This document shows positions 23,900-37,640 of a stretch of 64,000 bases of DNA, piece by piece. This DNA is from Hermatobates lingyangjiaoensis (Eukaryota; Arthropoda; Insecta; Hemiptera; Hermatobatidae). How positions within the stretch are numbered: position 1 is the first letter of the stretch; the number at the start of each line of letters is the position of its first letter. The stretch covers positions 5,705,501 through 5,769,500 of the forward strand of contig JAPFBL010000255.1 in NCBI GenBank assembly GCA_026182355.1. The letters are read 5' to 3'. Under the pieces are notes generated by a model. That model did not search any database. It was given only the letters and a program-made list of their open reading frames with translations, and was not told the DNA's origin. The translations under genes were made by a program, and so were the position numbers.

Positions 23900-26800
23900 T
23901 GGAAAATTTAAAGTGTTTTGGTTTTAATAAACAAATAGTATTGTATAAATCAGATTTAGGTATATTTTACGGTCCATTCAATTAAGCAAGTGAAGTAAAT
24001 TCCTCTAATTATTTGCAAACCTGCCTTGAAATACTAAACAACCAGGTCTGATTAGTGTGCCACGAAATGCCCAACTTAATCAGAAATCAAGATCTTAACT
24101 TTATAGTAACTTGTAGAAAATTATTCCGTGAAATTGCATTTTATTTTTTTTATGCAAGCACATAACTCAAATTATGAAATGAACCATATTTTTTAACCAA
24201 GAAACGAAAGTTTATACTATTTAGCTAAAGGTGATTAAAGATGAAGACAAACAATATTTCTTTGTTAGCAAAAGAAGATACAATTTTAATATATATTCTC
24301 TTTTTTTTGTACGTATAGAGAGGAAAGAGACAACAAATACGTGTACACTATTAACTACATTTCAATTTTGTTTGCTGAATGTGTGTTAGCACTACCCCCT
24401 GAGGGTACAACTACAAGTACCTCCTCTGGTTGTTACAATTTCTTACTTACACTAATTATTCTTGTAGTCAATTCTTTAGTTCATAGATTAAATCATCTAT
24501 ATATTACTTCTAATAGCTTAGGCTATCATATGTTATTTTTGTTTTTCTCCTTTTTAGTGACATAGAAATAGAAGTTGTACTTTAAGTCAATAATATCAGA
24601 CATTATTACTTTGTTAATAACTTTAAACCATATACCAGATTTATTAAAGATTAACTTACAAAAATTATTTGAAATTATTTTTAAGTTATTTAATTTATAC
24701 CAAATATGAATCCTATTTTTGCAGAGATTAGTTCTTCAAATAAATAATGTTTAAGTATTCGAACAGTTTTTTTGAAATATAATTACACCTAAATTGAATA
24801 TCAAAGAAATAAGTTAATCAAAAATCTATTCCACTGAAGATAATTAAATCAATGTTATCTAATACACTGTTATTGAAAAATAATTGAGTGAGACGGAAAT
24901 ATATTCAGTGGTAAGCAAACGTTTACTTCCTGCTTGTGAAACTAGTTGAACTTGTAAAGTGTTAAAAAGAGGCTACTTTTAGAGCATATTGCTAATAAGT
25001 TTCATTAACATAGGGCTCGGAAAGAATCATTTCTTCTTAGTTTGATAAATTAATAAAATTATTACTAATTTAAAATTATAATGTGTCATTGGTATATAAA
25101 ATTGTTGAAATTTGGTTTAACCAAATATTGATTTTGGTTTTGAACTAACCCTTGTGTAATAAGGGTTATTGTCAGCAACCTAGGTATCGACAAGCATTTC
25201 ACCTTAGCATCAAGGGATTTCACTTTAGCGGAAGAAAACCGTTAAGCTCCTCCAGATAAATGACTTTCGTGTAATTTGACGTCTTTTATTTCTATAGTTG
25301 GTGTAGTCAGTTATTATGTGATATATACTCATATTGAAAATTATAGAAACATTTTCAACAGTTTTATCACAAAACATGTTTTGAACTACAGTTGTATAAA
25401 TCTACTAGAAGACTGAAATAGGAGTGAGAATAGAGAATTTACATTTCTACTGAAATCTGAAAAAGAACACTATATGTTCGAGATATCTTGTTTCTAATAT
25501 AATTTTGTTTATATTACTACTATATCGATAATTTCAAAGTATAATTTCATTTGAACGTCGAATATTTATACTTTCTTAACTTTCCTGATCCCACTAACCT
25601 CAAAGTAGAAGACCGATATAAATCCTCAAAAAAAAAAAAAAAAAAAAAAACCAAGATCAAACAAAATAAAAAATGTTATTTTATAAAGTAGACACCTTAT
25701 GGGCAAGGTTTCTACTGAGCTGCAAGGCCCTACAGTAAAATGATGCCGAATCATAGTCACTCCTTGCAAGAGGTCGAATGAATGATTTTTCATGACGAGA
25801 AATGTTTTTCTGGAGTGCAAAGCGTCCAATGACAGACATGCCGTGACGAACAAGACCTACCGGTTTGTAAAATGTAGAATGATTGATATGCTAACAAGCT
25901 CAAGATGTTACCAGACTAAGGCTTGAAATAAATGTTTTACCACAGTCAGAGGTTTTATTAATGAACAAAATAAAATGATCATCAATAGTTTTTAAGAGTT
26001 CAAGTAAAGATGTAGTATTGCCAATTTTATTACAAAAAGGTTGTTCTCATTATCTCTGTATCCATTTATCCGTGATAACATAGCAGGCTATGTAGAGTTT
26101 TGCATTCACGGAGCGATATACCTATGGAGGGTAATAAAGCTTATTTTGAAATTAAAAGTAAGAAATATACTCGCAGAACACCTAAACCTTTTAGCGTTTA
26201 CTCTTTTTTTATTTTTCTAAGAACGATGGAGAAGGTTTCTAAACAAAAAACAGCGTGTTAGAGCTGTAGGGGAAAATGCATACATTTTCTAGCTTCATGC
26301 ATGTACTAGAGGATGAAACAAATTTTATGAAAACTTTTAAAGAACGAACATTTAAAATTTATCAAACCTTCAGACTGTATTAAAGATATTAGACTCTTTA
26401 AGTTTTGAATCTTAAGAGATATGAATACCTGAAGATCTTAGCAAGGGCAGATTAAGAAAACCTTGCAGACCTTCTGATGGCTAGAATGCCTGTATACAGC
26501 GCTGCAAAATCTTCCTTTTCATAATAATCACAAGGTTTGCACGCTTATCATTCCACTTAATTTGTTATAGGATGTTTTATAGAATCCTTTTAGGGTTATA
26601 GAATGTGAGGATTCCAAAAATAGTTATCTTCTTCGCAACTTTGCATCTCAAAGAATCACATGTCCACTCCTAACGAAAATTCGTCAAAATATCGAAGTGA
26701 GTTTTTGCAGTTTTTCCTGTTTTCATGTATTGTATGTATGTACAATATAATACAATTAAAATATGTATTAGATTTTATAAATAGTTTAAACACTTCTACA

Positions 26801-29800
26801 AAAGATATATAATCTTTTATATAAAAAGATAACATAACAACAGCAGTTGCGTTATGTTGTGTAGCAGAATGATATGACATATTTCGTTCTCAATGTCAGC
26901 CCTGTTATTTGTTCGTGTGTCCTGATTGTACATAGAACTTTGAACACATCACTGTGGTATTTATACTTGGCCAATATTAAACTCGGTTTGTGGAGGTAAT
27001 ATGGTGTTCTTACTACTTCCAACATGTCTGGATAGTATACTTCTCTTCCTGTATAGTAACTTCCAATCAGAACTTCATCTGCAATCAAACTGCTCACAAG
27101 CTGTGCTATTTCATTCTATTCAGGACTCAATTCTTGACTGAGCTGAGCATAATGTAATAGCATCATATGTAGATCGTGTGTACGAGAATATTCGTATGTA
27201 GCATCATATGTAGAGCGTCTGCACGACAATATTCCTATGTAGCACTTCTCCTTTGACCTTTGATCCGCTCATAAGTAATAGATTTCTGATTTATTAGTTT
27301 GACACTACTCATAACATGAGTAAATTACCACAGGAACAATTACAATTTCAGGATCGTCCCTTGGAGTTTCTCTCAACTTTTGCTTTATGCTCTTTGCAAA
27401 GGTTTTGCCTCAGTAGAATGAAAAAAATCGGGAGTGTCACAGTCAATCTCTGTTGCTTAACTACTTGACACAAGTAATACCATGTCCTTACAATATGTAG
27501 CTTTCTGCACGTTTGCATGGTTGTACTTTATGATACCAATTAAATAGACACAGATACTATTTTAGGTGAGTGGGTTTCAATTAAAGCATCATTTTTCTTA
27601 ACATCTGATTGATAACCGACTGTAGAAAAAATAATATGATACCTCGTTTTTTCTCCCCAAATATCATCAGTAAAGTTTTACTGCAGTTTTGGCCGATAGG
27701 TGACTAATAATGCATAATTCCCAGAGTAATGTTTTTATTTTCACAGTTCGATAAAATTGCGACATTCTATTCAATTCTTGCCTTATTTTTATTCATTTTA
27801 GTTTAGGCTTTAAGCCCTTGGATGTACTGCTCTCTTTTAAAATTGGTTTTGTCTACTGTTTTAAATACTGTTTATAAGTACACAAATAACATTTTATTCA
27901 ATGTTATACAGGTCATTCCTGTTTTTATTGTTTGATTTGTTGATTTTATCCCATCATCTCTTGACGATTATATTGCCAGTAGTCAATAATTATTGTGCAC
28001 CCACAATTTTCGGATTTTATTTTCGGATAGTTTAAGGACATAAAATTAGAAAATTGATACAGTCCTGCAAGTATCCTGCAAGTTTAGTACCTAAATATCA
28101 ACTACATCGGTAATACTAAATAATTTTTAGTTATAAAAGACTGTGAAATTTCTGGTCTTATTTGTTATTCAAAAATGTCATAGTTGTTTATTACAGAAGG
28201 TGCAGTAGCAAGGTTTAGTACTTAAAAATAAATTCTTCTGTTTTTTTATTTTGACGTCATATTTAGAGATGTCAAATAATTTTTTGTAATATTCTTTCCT
28301 CAAAAAAAAAATTGTCTGCAATACTACAGAAAATTTTAAACTGTTACAATTCTGTTGGGGACAGGAATTGTAATAATGAATAGAAACTTACTAAAGTAAT
28401 TATTATTTTATTGGAAATTCATTTTATTTTATATTTCACCAATGAAGAAATTAAATTAATGGAAACTAAGCCTTTTTCCTGCTGTAATATTATTTGTTGA
28501 TCCCATAAATAAAATATATTCATGCATATTTTGGATGTAATAGCATGATACTGAATTATCACTATGATGAGCTAAAAAACGTACTTAATTGAAAAAGGAG
28601 TGCAATTTAAATTAGTAGACTACAACCGCTAAACATCATATGATTCGTGATGATGGTAAATCACGACATTTCTCATTCATTACATTGGAATTGTGCAGAA
28701 TAGAGTTTTGAGATTTCTATACTTGTTTTTTTACTCCTAAATTTTCGATCAACTACGACAGTCTACGAAGGTCTCTGAATTTGAACATTCTTGAACAAAT
28801 AATAACAAATAATCACAATACGTGGTCTACAAGTCACAAATAATCCAATCTGAACTTCATATATAACAATTTTTAAAGTAGATTGCTCTAAGTTACTCAG
28901 CATTCTTAAATTTATGTTCTCTCTTACAATTTGGGCCCACCTCAACAATCAAGAGTTCCATTCTGTAAAAATGACTACATTTGTCATTTTTCTTTCAAAA
29001 GAATATTAGAACGAGAGCTACGTGGATTTTTTTAAATAATCATATGAAAAAGCTGGTTAAAAATTTAACTATTAATTATGTTAATAAATTAGTTCATACT
29101 TCTCTAGTTTTAACTGCTGTGACCTTTTTTTTTTATAATGTGAGTAGTTTAAAGTAAATATGTCTAAATAGAATGTTAAAGAATATTTCTATTAAGGATG
29201 TTTTTATTTGAAAAGTAAGTTTTTACCTGTATTATAGTGAAAATAAGATAAAAATGAGTTTAATAAGTGTTACACTTTTAAGTACAATCCAACTTTCAAT
29301 AAATTATTCATCCAGTCTCAGCGAAATAATTTCAGAAAAAAAAAATCATCACATGAAAACAAATACTATTCTATTGAAGAGAAATGGAATCATATGTGCA
29401 GAAATTGTTTTCATTTTAATAATAAATAAATGTACTTTCATGGACACATTCAATTAAGAATATACAAAATATGTTCAGTTAAGAATATGCTTAAAATAGT
29501 AAGGGGAACATTTGTATGTTCTACTTCTAACACCAGATAATGTCTAATGGGTTTTATATTCGGATTAGTTGATTTTTTTTCTTTTGAAATTCATACCACT
29601 GTATCTAGTCTCGATTACATAAGTAAAACTTTGTTTAAAACTAACTGTATTGAATCCAGTGGCACTAATGTCCCTCCTGAACGTTTTATTCGGCTTAACC
29701 TTTATTCTGTTCATTCTAAAGGAACATAATCACTAATATTCAACAATAATAGCAGTCGTTGTGTCTTAGTGACTGCATCATGCTTTTCTTGTGCAAACAA

Positions 29801-30280
29801 GGAGTTTTTGTTAAAATGTAGATTGGTTTTACACCTTCAGAGTCAAGTTATTAATGACTATAAGATAAACTGAAAAACAAATATATTTCACAAATGATTT
29901 CAAATAATATTTTTTTGTGATATTATTTTTAATTATTAAAGAAAATTATTTTTTACTAAAGAAAGATGTGAAGAGACTTATTGATAAGCTATTATAGTTG
30001 CTGGTTGTATGCTTATAATCAATATATATAATAGTGTAGAATATACTCGTAAGTATATTCATTAGTTAGTAAAATCTGATTATTTTAAAACTTAGTGCCA
30101 GTGTACGAGTATATTGGGATGTGATTTATATCCTATTGTGATCTGGAGAAACTTACATTGAGACTTACACTTGAATATAGATCGCTATAGATGTCATCAA
30201 TATTGAAAATGTTATCAGAAATGTGCAATTATAGTTAGAGGAATTAGTTTAACATCCAAAGAATAAAATAGTATATATAA
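23900..30280. other. AT-rich non-coding DNA, minor repeats only
   Basis: No gene recognised. There is a pure A run at about 25628-25650, with no polyadenylation signal or retroposed body recognisable upstream. A tandem duplication of about 44 bp starting GCATCATATGTAGA lies at 27160-27245. Open frames (24341-24565, 25626-25853, 26656-27097, 29254-29457) show no domains. Confidence 0.4.
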
Positions 30281-30284
30281 TACA

Positions 30285-30470
30285 TACATATATATATGAT
30301 CAAACCACCACATTATTAAATGGGAAGAAAAGGACAAGATCTTTCAACCGTAACAAGCAGTCTTCGTCAGAGTCTAAAACCCAACGACGTCTTTTTTTCC
30401 TATTTCATATCGTGATTTGATCATTGATTGTATTTCACGTGTTTATGTGAAATCTTGTATATATATTACA
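30285..30470. mobile_element. Head-to-head PLE-like fragments with hammerhead motif
   Basis: On the minus strand CTGACGA (30370-30364), helix II ACTG/CGGT, GAAA (30345-30342) and helix III AGATCT form a hammerhead-like core, followed by a flank containing GTGGTTTGATCAT and a TA run. On the plus strand, from about 30393, a second fragment begins with TTTCATATCGTGATTTGATC and continues with TTTCACGTGTTTATGTGAAAT, the same tail as at 46630-46700. The two fragments diverge from a common centre, as in the other clusters. Helix I is shortened here (GAC/GTC). Confidence 0.6.
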
Positions 30471-30479
30471 AGTTATATT

Positions 30480-32240
30480 CTAAAACTTTCCGACCTGTTA
30501 AGGTTAAAGTTTTACAGGCTTTCTGTTAAAAGGCATGACTCTGTGTACTCCGCCAGTCGGGTCGCCCACAGCAATGATGTTGCAACTGTCGTCTTCCTTT
30601 CAAGAACGGGGCAGCTTTAGAGGCGGTCTGCACCATATTGGGATGCTTTACTCGGTGGTCCGGTGACTGCTAGGCCTATCGCATCAAGGTGGATAAGGTA
30701 GAGAATTACTAGAATCGAGTTGGTGAGCGCAATTTTCCTCCAACATATTCAAATCGGCTCAGTTACTACTGCTAAGTTCAAAATTATGTTCTATCCTCAT
30801 AAATATGATTCTTTACTTTATTAATCATATAAACAATACAAATATAGTATCATTAATTAGTGTTAGTAATTTTTGGAATGTAATATTCTATTCATTTTTC
30901 CAATCCAAGAGAAAAAGATTTCAATATTATTAACAAATTAACAAATGCAATCAGAAACAAAATAAGTTGAACCAGATTTTTATATCGTTAATTTTCCAAT
31001 CTTGTAGCTTAAAATATTTGTCATGTATATACCATTCTGTTTTTATGTCATCTTGGTTTTTAAACAATTTCTAATTCTATGCCGGTATTTTACTAATAAA
31101 CCCGGTCAACTTGTACGTTCAAGTCACGTTGTAGGTTGCTCGTTTGCTTCTCATTCAGAATGCTTTTATATATACAATCACTTTCAAATAAACTAGATAC
31201 AATGGTTTGTTTGCTGGTTGAAATATCGTTTTTATTTATTTTATCAATTAAAAATTATGTTTTTCCTATTTAAAATGAACTTCTTTAATTGCATCATTGC
31301 AATTTCGAACAGATTTGCAAGCTGAATAAATAAGCATTAATGAAAATTGTGGCATTCTTGAATGCTAGAAGATAATTATTTCTTTCATTTTACCGAAATT
31401 GGTAAAATTTGTCGTACAAACCAATAAGTTAGGAGTTTGACTTTTCTATGCATGTAAAAATAGAATTAGATAAAACTTACAAACATAAGAAAAAAATGAT
31501 AAATAGAAAAGGAAAGAAAATAGAAGAATTAGGAAAAAGAGGATCAATTAGGAGAATGAAAATGGGGTGAAATGGCATTGACACAAAATAAATTAATAAA
31601 AGAAAATTGAATAGGGTTATAGAGGGAGCCCTTTATTACTTTGTAATTAGGGTATACATTTCTTGATAAATGATTATTATCAAAAAATGATAAATAATTT
31701 GTAATACAGGGAAAATAGTAAAATACTAATAAAGAAATTATAAACATTAAACAAGAAGTAAGTTTGTATACATGAATATATTATATATACTAATTGATAA
31801 CAAAATTGTCTTAAAAGTAAAGATATTTGGTTTGTTTTATATATATAAAGGCGAATCCAGGATAATTAATGTTAATAGAGTTGGTGAATATTTTACGTTC
31901 AGTTCGATTTATAGGTAATGGAGTAGATTTTTCCCATGACGTGGTCTGTAGATGTAAGGCACTATTCTTGAACTCCTGAGCTCTCTTCTTAGGTCATGAG
32001 TCCAAGTTATTCATGAGTAACAATATTATCTCTCTTACTAAGCGAGAACTTGCCGGTGTAACTTTTCTTTTAAGTAGTGGAGTATGAATATAGTCAACTG
32101 ATGAAACTACAACGTAAGATAAATTATTAACAAAAAAAAAAGTTGTTTCAATTAGCTAAATATTGTTTTTTTCTAGTATTGTGAAAAGAAACTTCATAAC
32201 ACAAGGCATAATTCAATTTCACTTCATAGTGCCATTGACT
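30480..32240. other. Non-coding DNA; one GC-richer block
   Basis: 30540-30770 is GC-richer than its surroundings but no frame or repeat partner is recognised. The rest is AT-rich. The frame at 31544-31747 has no domain. Confidence 0.35.
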
Positions 32241-32278
32241 CCAGGTTGTTATTAGTAGTATTTGCAGTTGTAGAATGT

Positions 32279-32468
32279 TTGCAGGCTTTCCGGCAGTCGA
32301 CCTCAGAAAGATCAGACTGTCAGGTGAATATGTCCTACAATGGCTTTGCAGCCATTATTGGCTGCAATAATGCGTGGCTCTGCAAACACAGAGCCGTGTT
32401 TGCAGGCTCTGCGGCAGTCGACCTCAGAACGGTCAGACTGTCAGGTGAATACGTCCTATAATGGCTTT
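32279..32468 (+). repeat. 120-bp direct duplication with internal palindromes
   Basis: A block starting TGCAGGCT with GGCAGTCGACCTCAGAA, CAGACTGTCAGGTGAATA and ATGGCTTTGC occurs twice, at 32279-32350 and 32400-32468. The spacer holds two palindromic phrases, GCAGCCATTATTGGCTGC and GGCTCTGCAAACACAGAGCC. The copies differ at a few positions. Confidence 0.8.
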
Positions 32469-32519
32469 GCTTCTGCTCAGAATCAATTCGTTCTCTGACT
32501 GGCTGTCACTTTGCTCATA

Positions 32520-34010
32520 TGAGCTTTAAAAAGTCATGCTTTGAGGAAGTTAGGAGGGAGAATTTCATCACCTCAGCAGCAATCTATCTATTTTCTTCAT
32601 TGGAAGTTTTAGAATTAGTCCTTATTCTACTGTTAATATATTTTTATTATTATTTGTCTTTTTTAAATTCAACATTAGAAGTTATATCCAACAGACGAGT
32701 TTAGTTTATTCTTTCAAGAACACTCTTTGCTAGTTGATCTGTATATTTATGACCACTAAATCCTCAATCAGTGTCCTTACATCAGGTTAACACGATAAGG
32801 GAGATTTTAGTAAAACTGAAATATTAATTTCTATGGCTATAGTGTTGATCAAAGTGACAACAATCACTTAGTGTTAGGAAGGCATTCTAAGATCAAGTTG
32901 GAAAGCAGGTAGCTCATTACCTGAATTTAGGTTGATATGCATATGCGTATTCTTAAACAATTTTAAGGTAGGTTCCTACCTTCGTAATATTAAAACAGCG
33001 AAAATAGTCAATGAAAAACTAAAATTGCTTTGGAGGTATGTAGAAAATATCAGGGGTACTGATAAATGATAATTAATAATTTAAATAATTGTGACCCAAA
33101 TTTTATAAAATATTAAAGGCTTAACTATATATTAGTTGAAAATTATTATTTATTAATTACTAATATTATTATTTTTTTGTATATAGAATACTAAATATTA
33201 AATCTAAATATAATAGAATATTTAATTCTAAACATAATTTAATAGCATATTGAATCTAAACATAACTTTTTAAAAGATAATATTGTAATTGTATTTGATA
33301 CACCTTTTTAAAATACAAAAAGCTTCATTAATGTCTTCTTTTCATTATGATAAGTTCAATTAATAAGCTTCTGTATTATTTAGGTTAGTTCATCCAAGTC
33401 ATTTTCCTATAAAGTGTATACATGCATATTGTTAGTATGTCAGAGGTAATTTAAGTTAAATTAACAAAGATAATCGTCTACCTCGTACACTGCTATTCGT
33501 GTCGTAGACAGCGGCCGAAACTGGTCCAATGACACGAACGGCTGTTTACGACGTAAAACTCACTTTTTTAATTTAAACACAAAAATTATTTCCTTTCTTT
33601 TCTCCTTTTCAATTGTATGTGTCTCTTTTATTTCATGCCGTAAACCTCCCAATCTTTAAAGTATATTTTCTATATATCCCGAAGTTTCATTATGTGAAAG
33701 GGCAGATATAATGTTTAATTGTATGTCAGTCTTGTTTGATTATCAATCCTCGTTTTTGTTTCACTTCCGTTCTGAAAAATGGTATCTTCCTTATACCGGT
33801 GTAAACTACATATACTTCCGTAGGCTGTTACAGATTATATCCATTCAGTGTGATGTTTTTACGAGTATATTGATTTGACTTCCACTAAGCTGAACCTTTG
33901 TATGAATCGTTGCAGGGATTCTGTTGACCAACGCAGCAACTACCCATTGCCAGGAATGTTGGTTCACATTGTCTTTGTTCTAACGAATGTTTCCGTTTAC
34001 AAATGCTCAT
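32520..34010. other. AT-rich non-coding DNA with one CpG-rich hairpin
   Basis: No gene is seen. At 33496-33552 two mutually exclusive stems can form: TTCGTGTC/GACACGAA (33496-33503 with 33531-33538) and GTCGTAGACAGC/GCTGTTTACGAC (33501-33512 with 33541-33552, one mismatch). Confidence 0.35.
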
Positions 34011-34019
34011 GATTTTTTC

Positions 34020-34115
34020 AGGAGAGATGTGACGAAATCTGAATGCCTCATCTCTCGGAGAGTATGTTAAGTCTTCGGTCCTGACTACAGACTTCTGTCA
34101 TGTACTCCTTAAACT
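34020..34115 (+). mobile_element. SINE body relic
   Basis: CATCTCTCGGAGAGTATGTT followed by AAGTCTTCGGTCCTGACTAC matches the body of the SINE at 11379-11690. The tRNA-like head is missing or too decayed to see. Confidence 0.45.
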
Positions 34116-34119
34116 ATAT

Positions 34120-35500
34120 AATATATATATTTGCTATAATGTAATACTATAGCAGTTATGATGATTAGCAAATTAACATCGTTAAAAAAGGTTGGTTTCG
34201 TTTTGGATTATTAAATGTCGTTTACCAGTTATACAACTAAGCCCTGTGTATTTAACCCGATTGATAAAGTTTAATTGATATATTCATATGAAAAGACTCT
34301 CTCAATTAAAAAAATATTTCATTATAAAAATTCGTCGAACCTTTTGAATCAGTATTGTAGAGCCTGATCGGTTTCGCACTTTGAATATCTTCAAGCGGGA
34401 CTGACAAGCGGAACTGTCCAAGGAAACCTGGGTATAAACACCTATGAAACAGGTAGTGCGAATATACACCTACATTCCCTATTATTACTATTAGTTGGCT
34501 TATTAATACTATGGACCATACGACTTTTAGTAGTCCCACATGAAGATACACAACGTGCGAAACCGGTCGGGAGGCTACTACACGATTCACGCGGTTTGAG
34601 GGTTTTTTAAAATAATATGTTTACTAACCTCTGTGGTACTAACAATTTCCATGAAAATATATTGTTAACGCTCACAACAGCAAAGATACTGGATATTATT
34701 CAGATATACTCATACAAAATAATGATTGGTTGGTAACATTATTTTTACCAACTAATTAAATTATACGTGGATATCATTTAGCCTCTGACAACTTCCTTAC
34801 AAAAATAGTCAGTTATCAAACTCATTTACTAAAAATAATCAAATGAAATACAATGCACTAAATTGAAAATTGTATAATTTTTTTGAACTTAAATGAGTTT
34901 CAAACATGGAGATTTTCTTCCTCATATGGAAGTGCAATATTTTTTAAGAAGAAAAATGGAACAGAATTTCAGTAATTAAGAAATGAATTTGAATCATTTT
35001 TAGGAGAAAAAATAAAAAAATAAAAAATTCAAAATTTATAAATATTCTGGAGAACAATCGGATTATTAATTATATGGGTTACAAATTGTGTATATTTTCA
35101 TTAAAAATGAATAAAGATTAGCTTCCGAGAAAATAGAGATAAATGTTGCTTTCTGATATAAATTTGAATCATTAGAAAGGAAAGTTAAAACTATTATGTT
35201 TGCGAGGGCAAGGAAGTCTGAGATAACGGATTTATGTAGGGTGAACTGCTTCCCTAGTGTTTATCTGTTAGATCCTCGTATTGTCGCCTGGCAACCGCTG
35301 CACTGTTGGGGCCGGTGTGCCCCTGTAGATCCAGCTGGGTTGACACGTAGTCTTGTGTAGGGATATGCCAGAGTATATGCTATTACAACTCACCGGTACT
35401 ATACAACTCTTTAGTTATATCTCTCCAAACGTCTACCAAGTCAGTAATCATTTCTACCACCGTCAATGATCCTGTCAACCGGGAACTAGAAGTGCCCCCG
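34120..35500. other. Non-coding DNA, no gene seen
   Basis: AT-rich apart from a GC-richer block at about 35210-35420. No frame with a domain and no repeat recognised. Confidence 0.35.
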
Positions 35501-35506
35501 ACTTTT

Positions 35507-35830
35507 ATTTTACTACAAGTATAGTGATCATGAGCAAAATCGATCCGAGATTTTGACGGATTTACGTGTTTGAGGTCCACAAAACCCTTTTATTGATGTG
35601 TTTTTCATGATCTCTCTCTTTCTCTCTCTCACTGTATGAGTGTCTACATAAAAGTGTTTGGACACGCTGCAGTCCACACCGTTCGGTGGGTCAAATTCAT
35701 ATTTTGCATAAAAATGAGCCTTATTGTGTAGATTGTCCCTATTGTTTGAGAGCAATATTACATTATGGGACATTTTTTTAATATAATGTCTTTTTAGAAC
35801 TTTAATTCGGTTAAAATGAGCTTTTTAGAC
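35507..35830 (+). mobile_element. Family T 5'-end fragment
   Basis: The 5' terminus (TTTTACTACAAG, TATAGTGATCATG) is followed by GAGATTTTGACGGATTTACG and a low-complexity CT tract where other copies have GT repeats. Further on, GGACACGCTGCAG and CAAATTCATATTTTGC match the copy at 61882-62110. The copy loses similarity near 35830. Confidence 0.6.
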
Positions 35831-35879
35831 TAAATCAGATGCAGTTATTCTAGCCGCCCTTTGTAACTATTCTTCTTAA

Positions 35880-36720
35880 TTTATTCATCAATTGTATCTT
35901 TCAGAAAGTTGGGATGTGTTTGGCAAAAGGTTTGTTTTGCTCCACCCTTTTCCAAATCGCCCACTGCATCATTCTCTGCATTCCCTTGGTCATCTGCCAT
36001 AGAAGTGTTTTCATTTTCTACCAGTCTCACAATGTGCGCCAGACTGAACATTATCTCTTTTTGATAAAAATATCTAAGAGAGGAGGTACTCAATAATTCT
36101 AGTTGTAATTGTTTAAAAAGTAGAAAGGTTTGCCTTTATAGGTCGTTCAGGATAATTTTGTTCTTTCATTAACTGTAGAACGTCAGACAAATAATGCTTA
36201 TGATACAATTGATCTTATCACAGTCATAAAAGTAATTTTGTAGAGCTAAACTGTAGTTTAGGGGTTAAGAGTCTATGTTTTAAGAAAGAATCTCTTGCAG
36301 AAGAACTTTGCTGTTGTGACCTTAGCTAATGTGCCTGTTACATGACATTTCCAGTTTAGTCATTTATGGAAAGAGGCTTCAAGATTATTTCCTTACCTTT
36401 GACAGTTCGAGCCTCATATTTTCAATATAAGCATTTCTTAATCCTACTTTAAATCTCCTTGTGAAAGGTGTAACGATCGTTTTAGCTGGTTGTACATCCT
36501 GACCTTTCTTCTTTAGCCGTCTTTCAACAATTTGGAAAGCATGCTGCATAATCTCAAAGGAAGACCATCAATCTTATTCTTCTTATAACAACAAGGCCAT
36601 CCGTATATCCTTGCTATCGTAACCTTGATTATTCAAAGTATCCTGTAGGTCATTCACGGCTAATCACCATAAAAAAGACATAGCTCACCTCCTGAGAACA
36701 GTCTTCAGTCGTCACAATTT
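35880..36720 (-). pseudogene. Jockey/R1-type non-LTR reverse transcriptase relic
   Basis: Minus-strand frames, joined only by eye across frameshifts and stops, read like a reverse transcriptase from the palm to the C-terminal region. In order I see VNDLQDTLNNQGYD, a degraded catalytic zone, EIMQHAFQIVERRLKKKG, PAKTIVTPFTRR, NWKCHVTGTLAKV, CKRFF, LYKITFMTVIRSIVS, and finally PPLLDIFIKK with HIVRLVENE. The order and phrases (a PSKT-IVPFTRR-like block, then an LNW block, then a Y-x-x-VVRPI-like block) are those of jockey/R1-group LINEs. The YADD box is destroyed. It lies downstream of a family T 5' part on the same strand (37640-38258). Confidence 0.6.
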
Positions 36721-36739
36721 AATTTCTGGTAGATCTAAT

Positions 36740-37640
36740 ACAGACACTAATTATTTTTGCATTGTGTATTCTATTGTTCTTAGATTGATTCACCTATATA
36801 TTTGTGCTGATTTAAAGGATTTTAAGTTGTATATCATTGGCTACTCTTATTTCCAAGACCCATATCCCAGAGTTATTCATTTATGTCTTAAATATCTTTC
36901 TTTTTTGTTGACAAACATTTTTGAAACTAATTCTGCCGATTTAACTTTCAGATAGGTATTTACCCTTATGAAATTTTTTGTTTGTTTATAATTCCCATGT
37001 TACTATAGATTCAACTGTTGTGATGTTTAATGTAATGTTACCTTCTCAACATTGTTAGGTCAAGAAATATTCTTATTAGGAGAATGCTTAATACAAAATT
37101 GTAAGCTTCTTCAATTTTATATGACTGGAGATGTGGTATAAACTAGTAGCCGTAATGGCAATGATGTACTTTTTCTAAGCTTCATTTCCCCCCTAAAACA
37201 ATTGAGTTGTTAAACGTTCTAACAACTATATGTCTTATAATTATATATGCGGAGCATGTACATCAATTGCAACATTTTAACAAGACAACCATCTTTCTCA
37301 CCTGAGTTTGACGTTTGTTTATCGTTTTAATATTTTTATTCTCCTTACATAAGAGGTTAATTCTTTAAAAGATCTCAAACTTTAAACCTTATAACAATAA
37401 TTATGTTTTATTGGTTTCTAATAAGAAATTTATGAATCAATGAAAACAAATCCGATAAGTACATCAGGTTATCGATTATTAAAAGAACAGTTAGTTACAA
37501 TAAAGTTACTATAGCATTTAGAGCAATATTGCTTTTTATAGAGTAATCAAATTTTTGAAATTTTCTGACATCATACAAATTTTAAATAAATCTTTGACAC
37601 GAAATTTAATTTTTCTAGACTTAGAAAAAAAACTTTTTTT
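36740..37640. other. AT-rich non-coding DNA between RT relic and family T end
   Basis: No gene seen. If the family T 5' end at 37640-38258 and the RT relic belong to one old insertion, this would be its interior, but no similarity to the other copies was recognised. Confidence 0.3.

Noticed and set aside
24341..24565. Plus-strand frame of 74 codons with hydrophobic segments
   Set aside because: Hydrophobic residues are expected from T-rich DNA; no splice context or recognised motif.
25626..25853. Poly-A run as the tail of a processed transcript
   Set aside because: No polyadenylation signal and no recognisable body upstream.
35881..36093. 70-codon minus-strand frame as an independent small gene
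   Set aside because: Part of it reads as the C-terminal end of the RT relic at 35880-36720.
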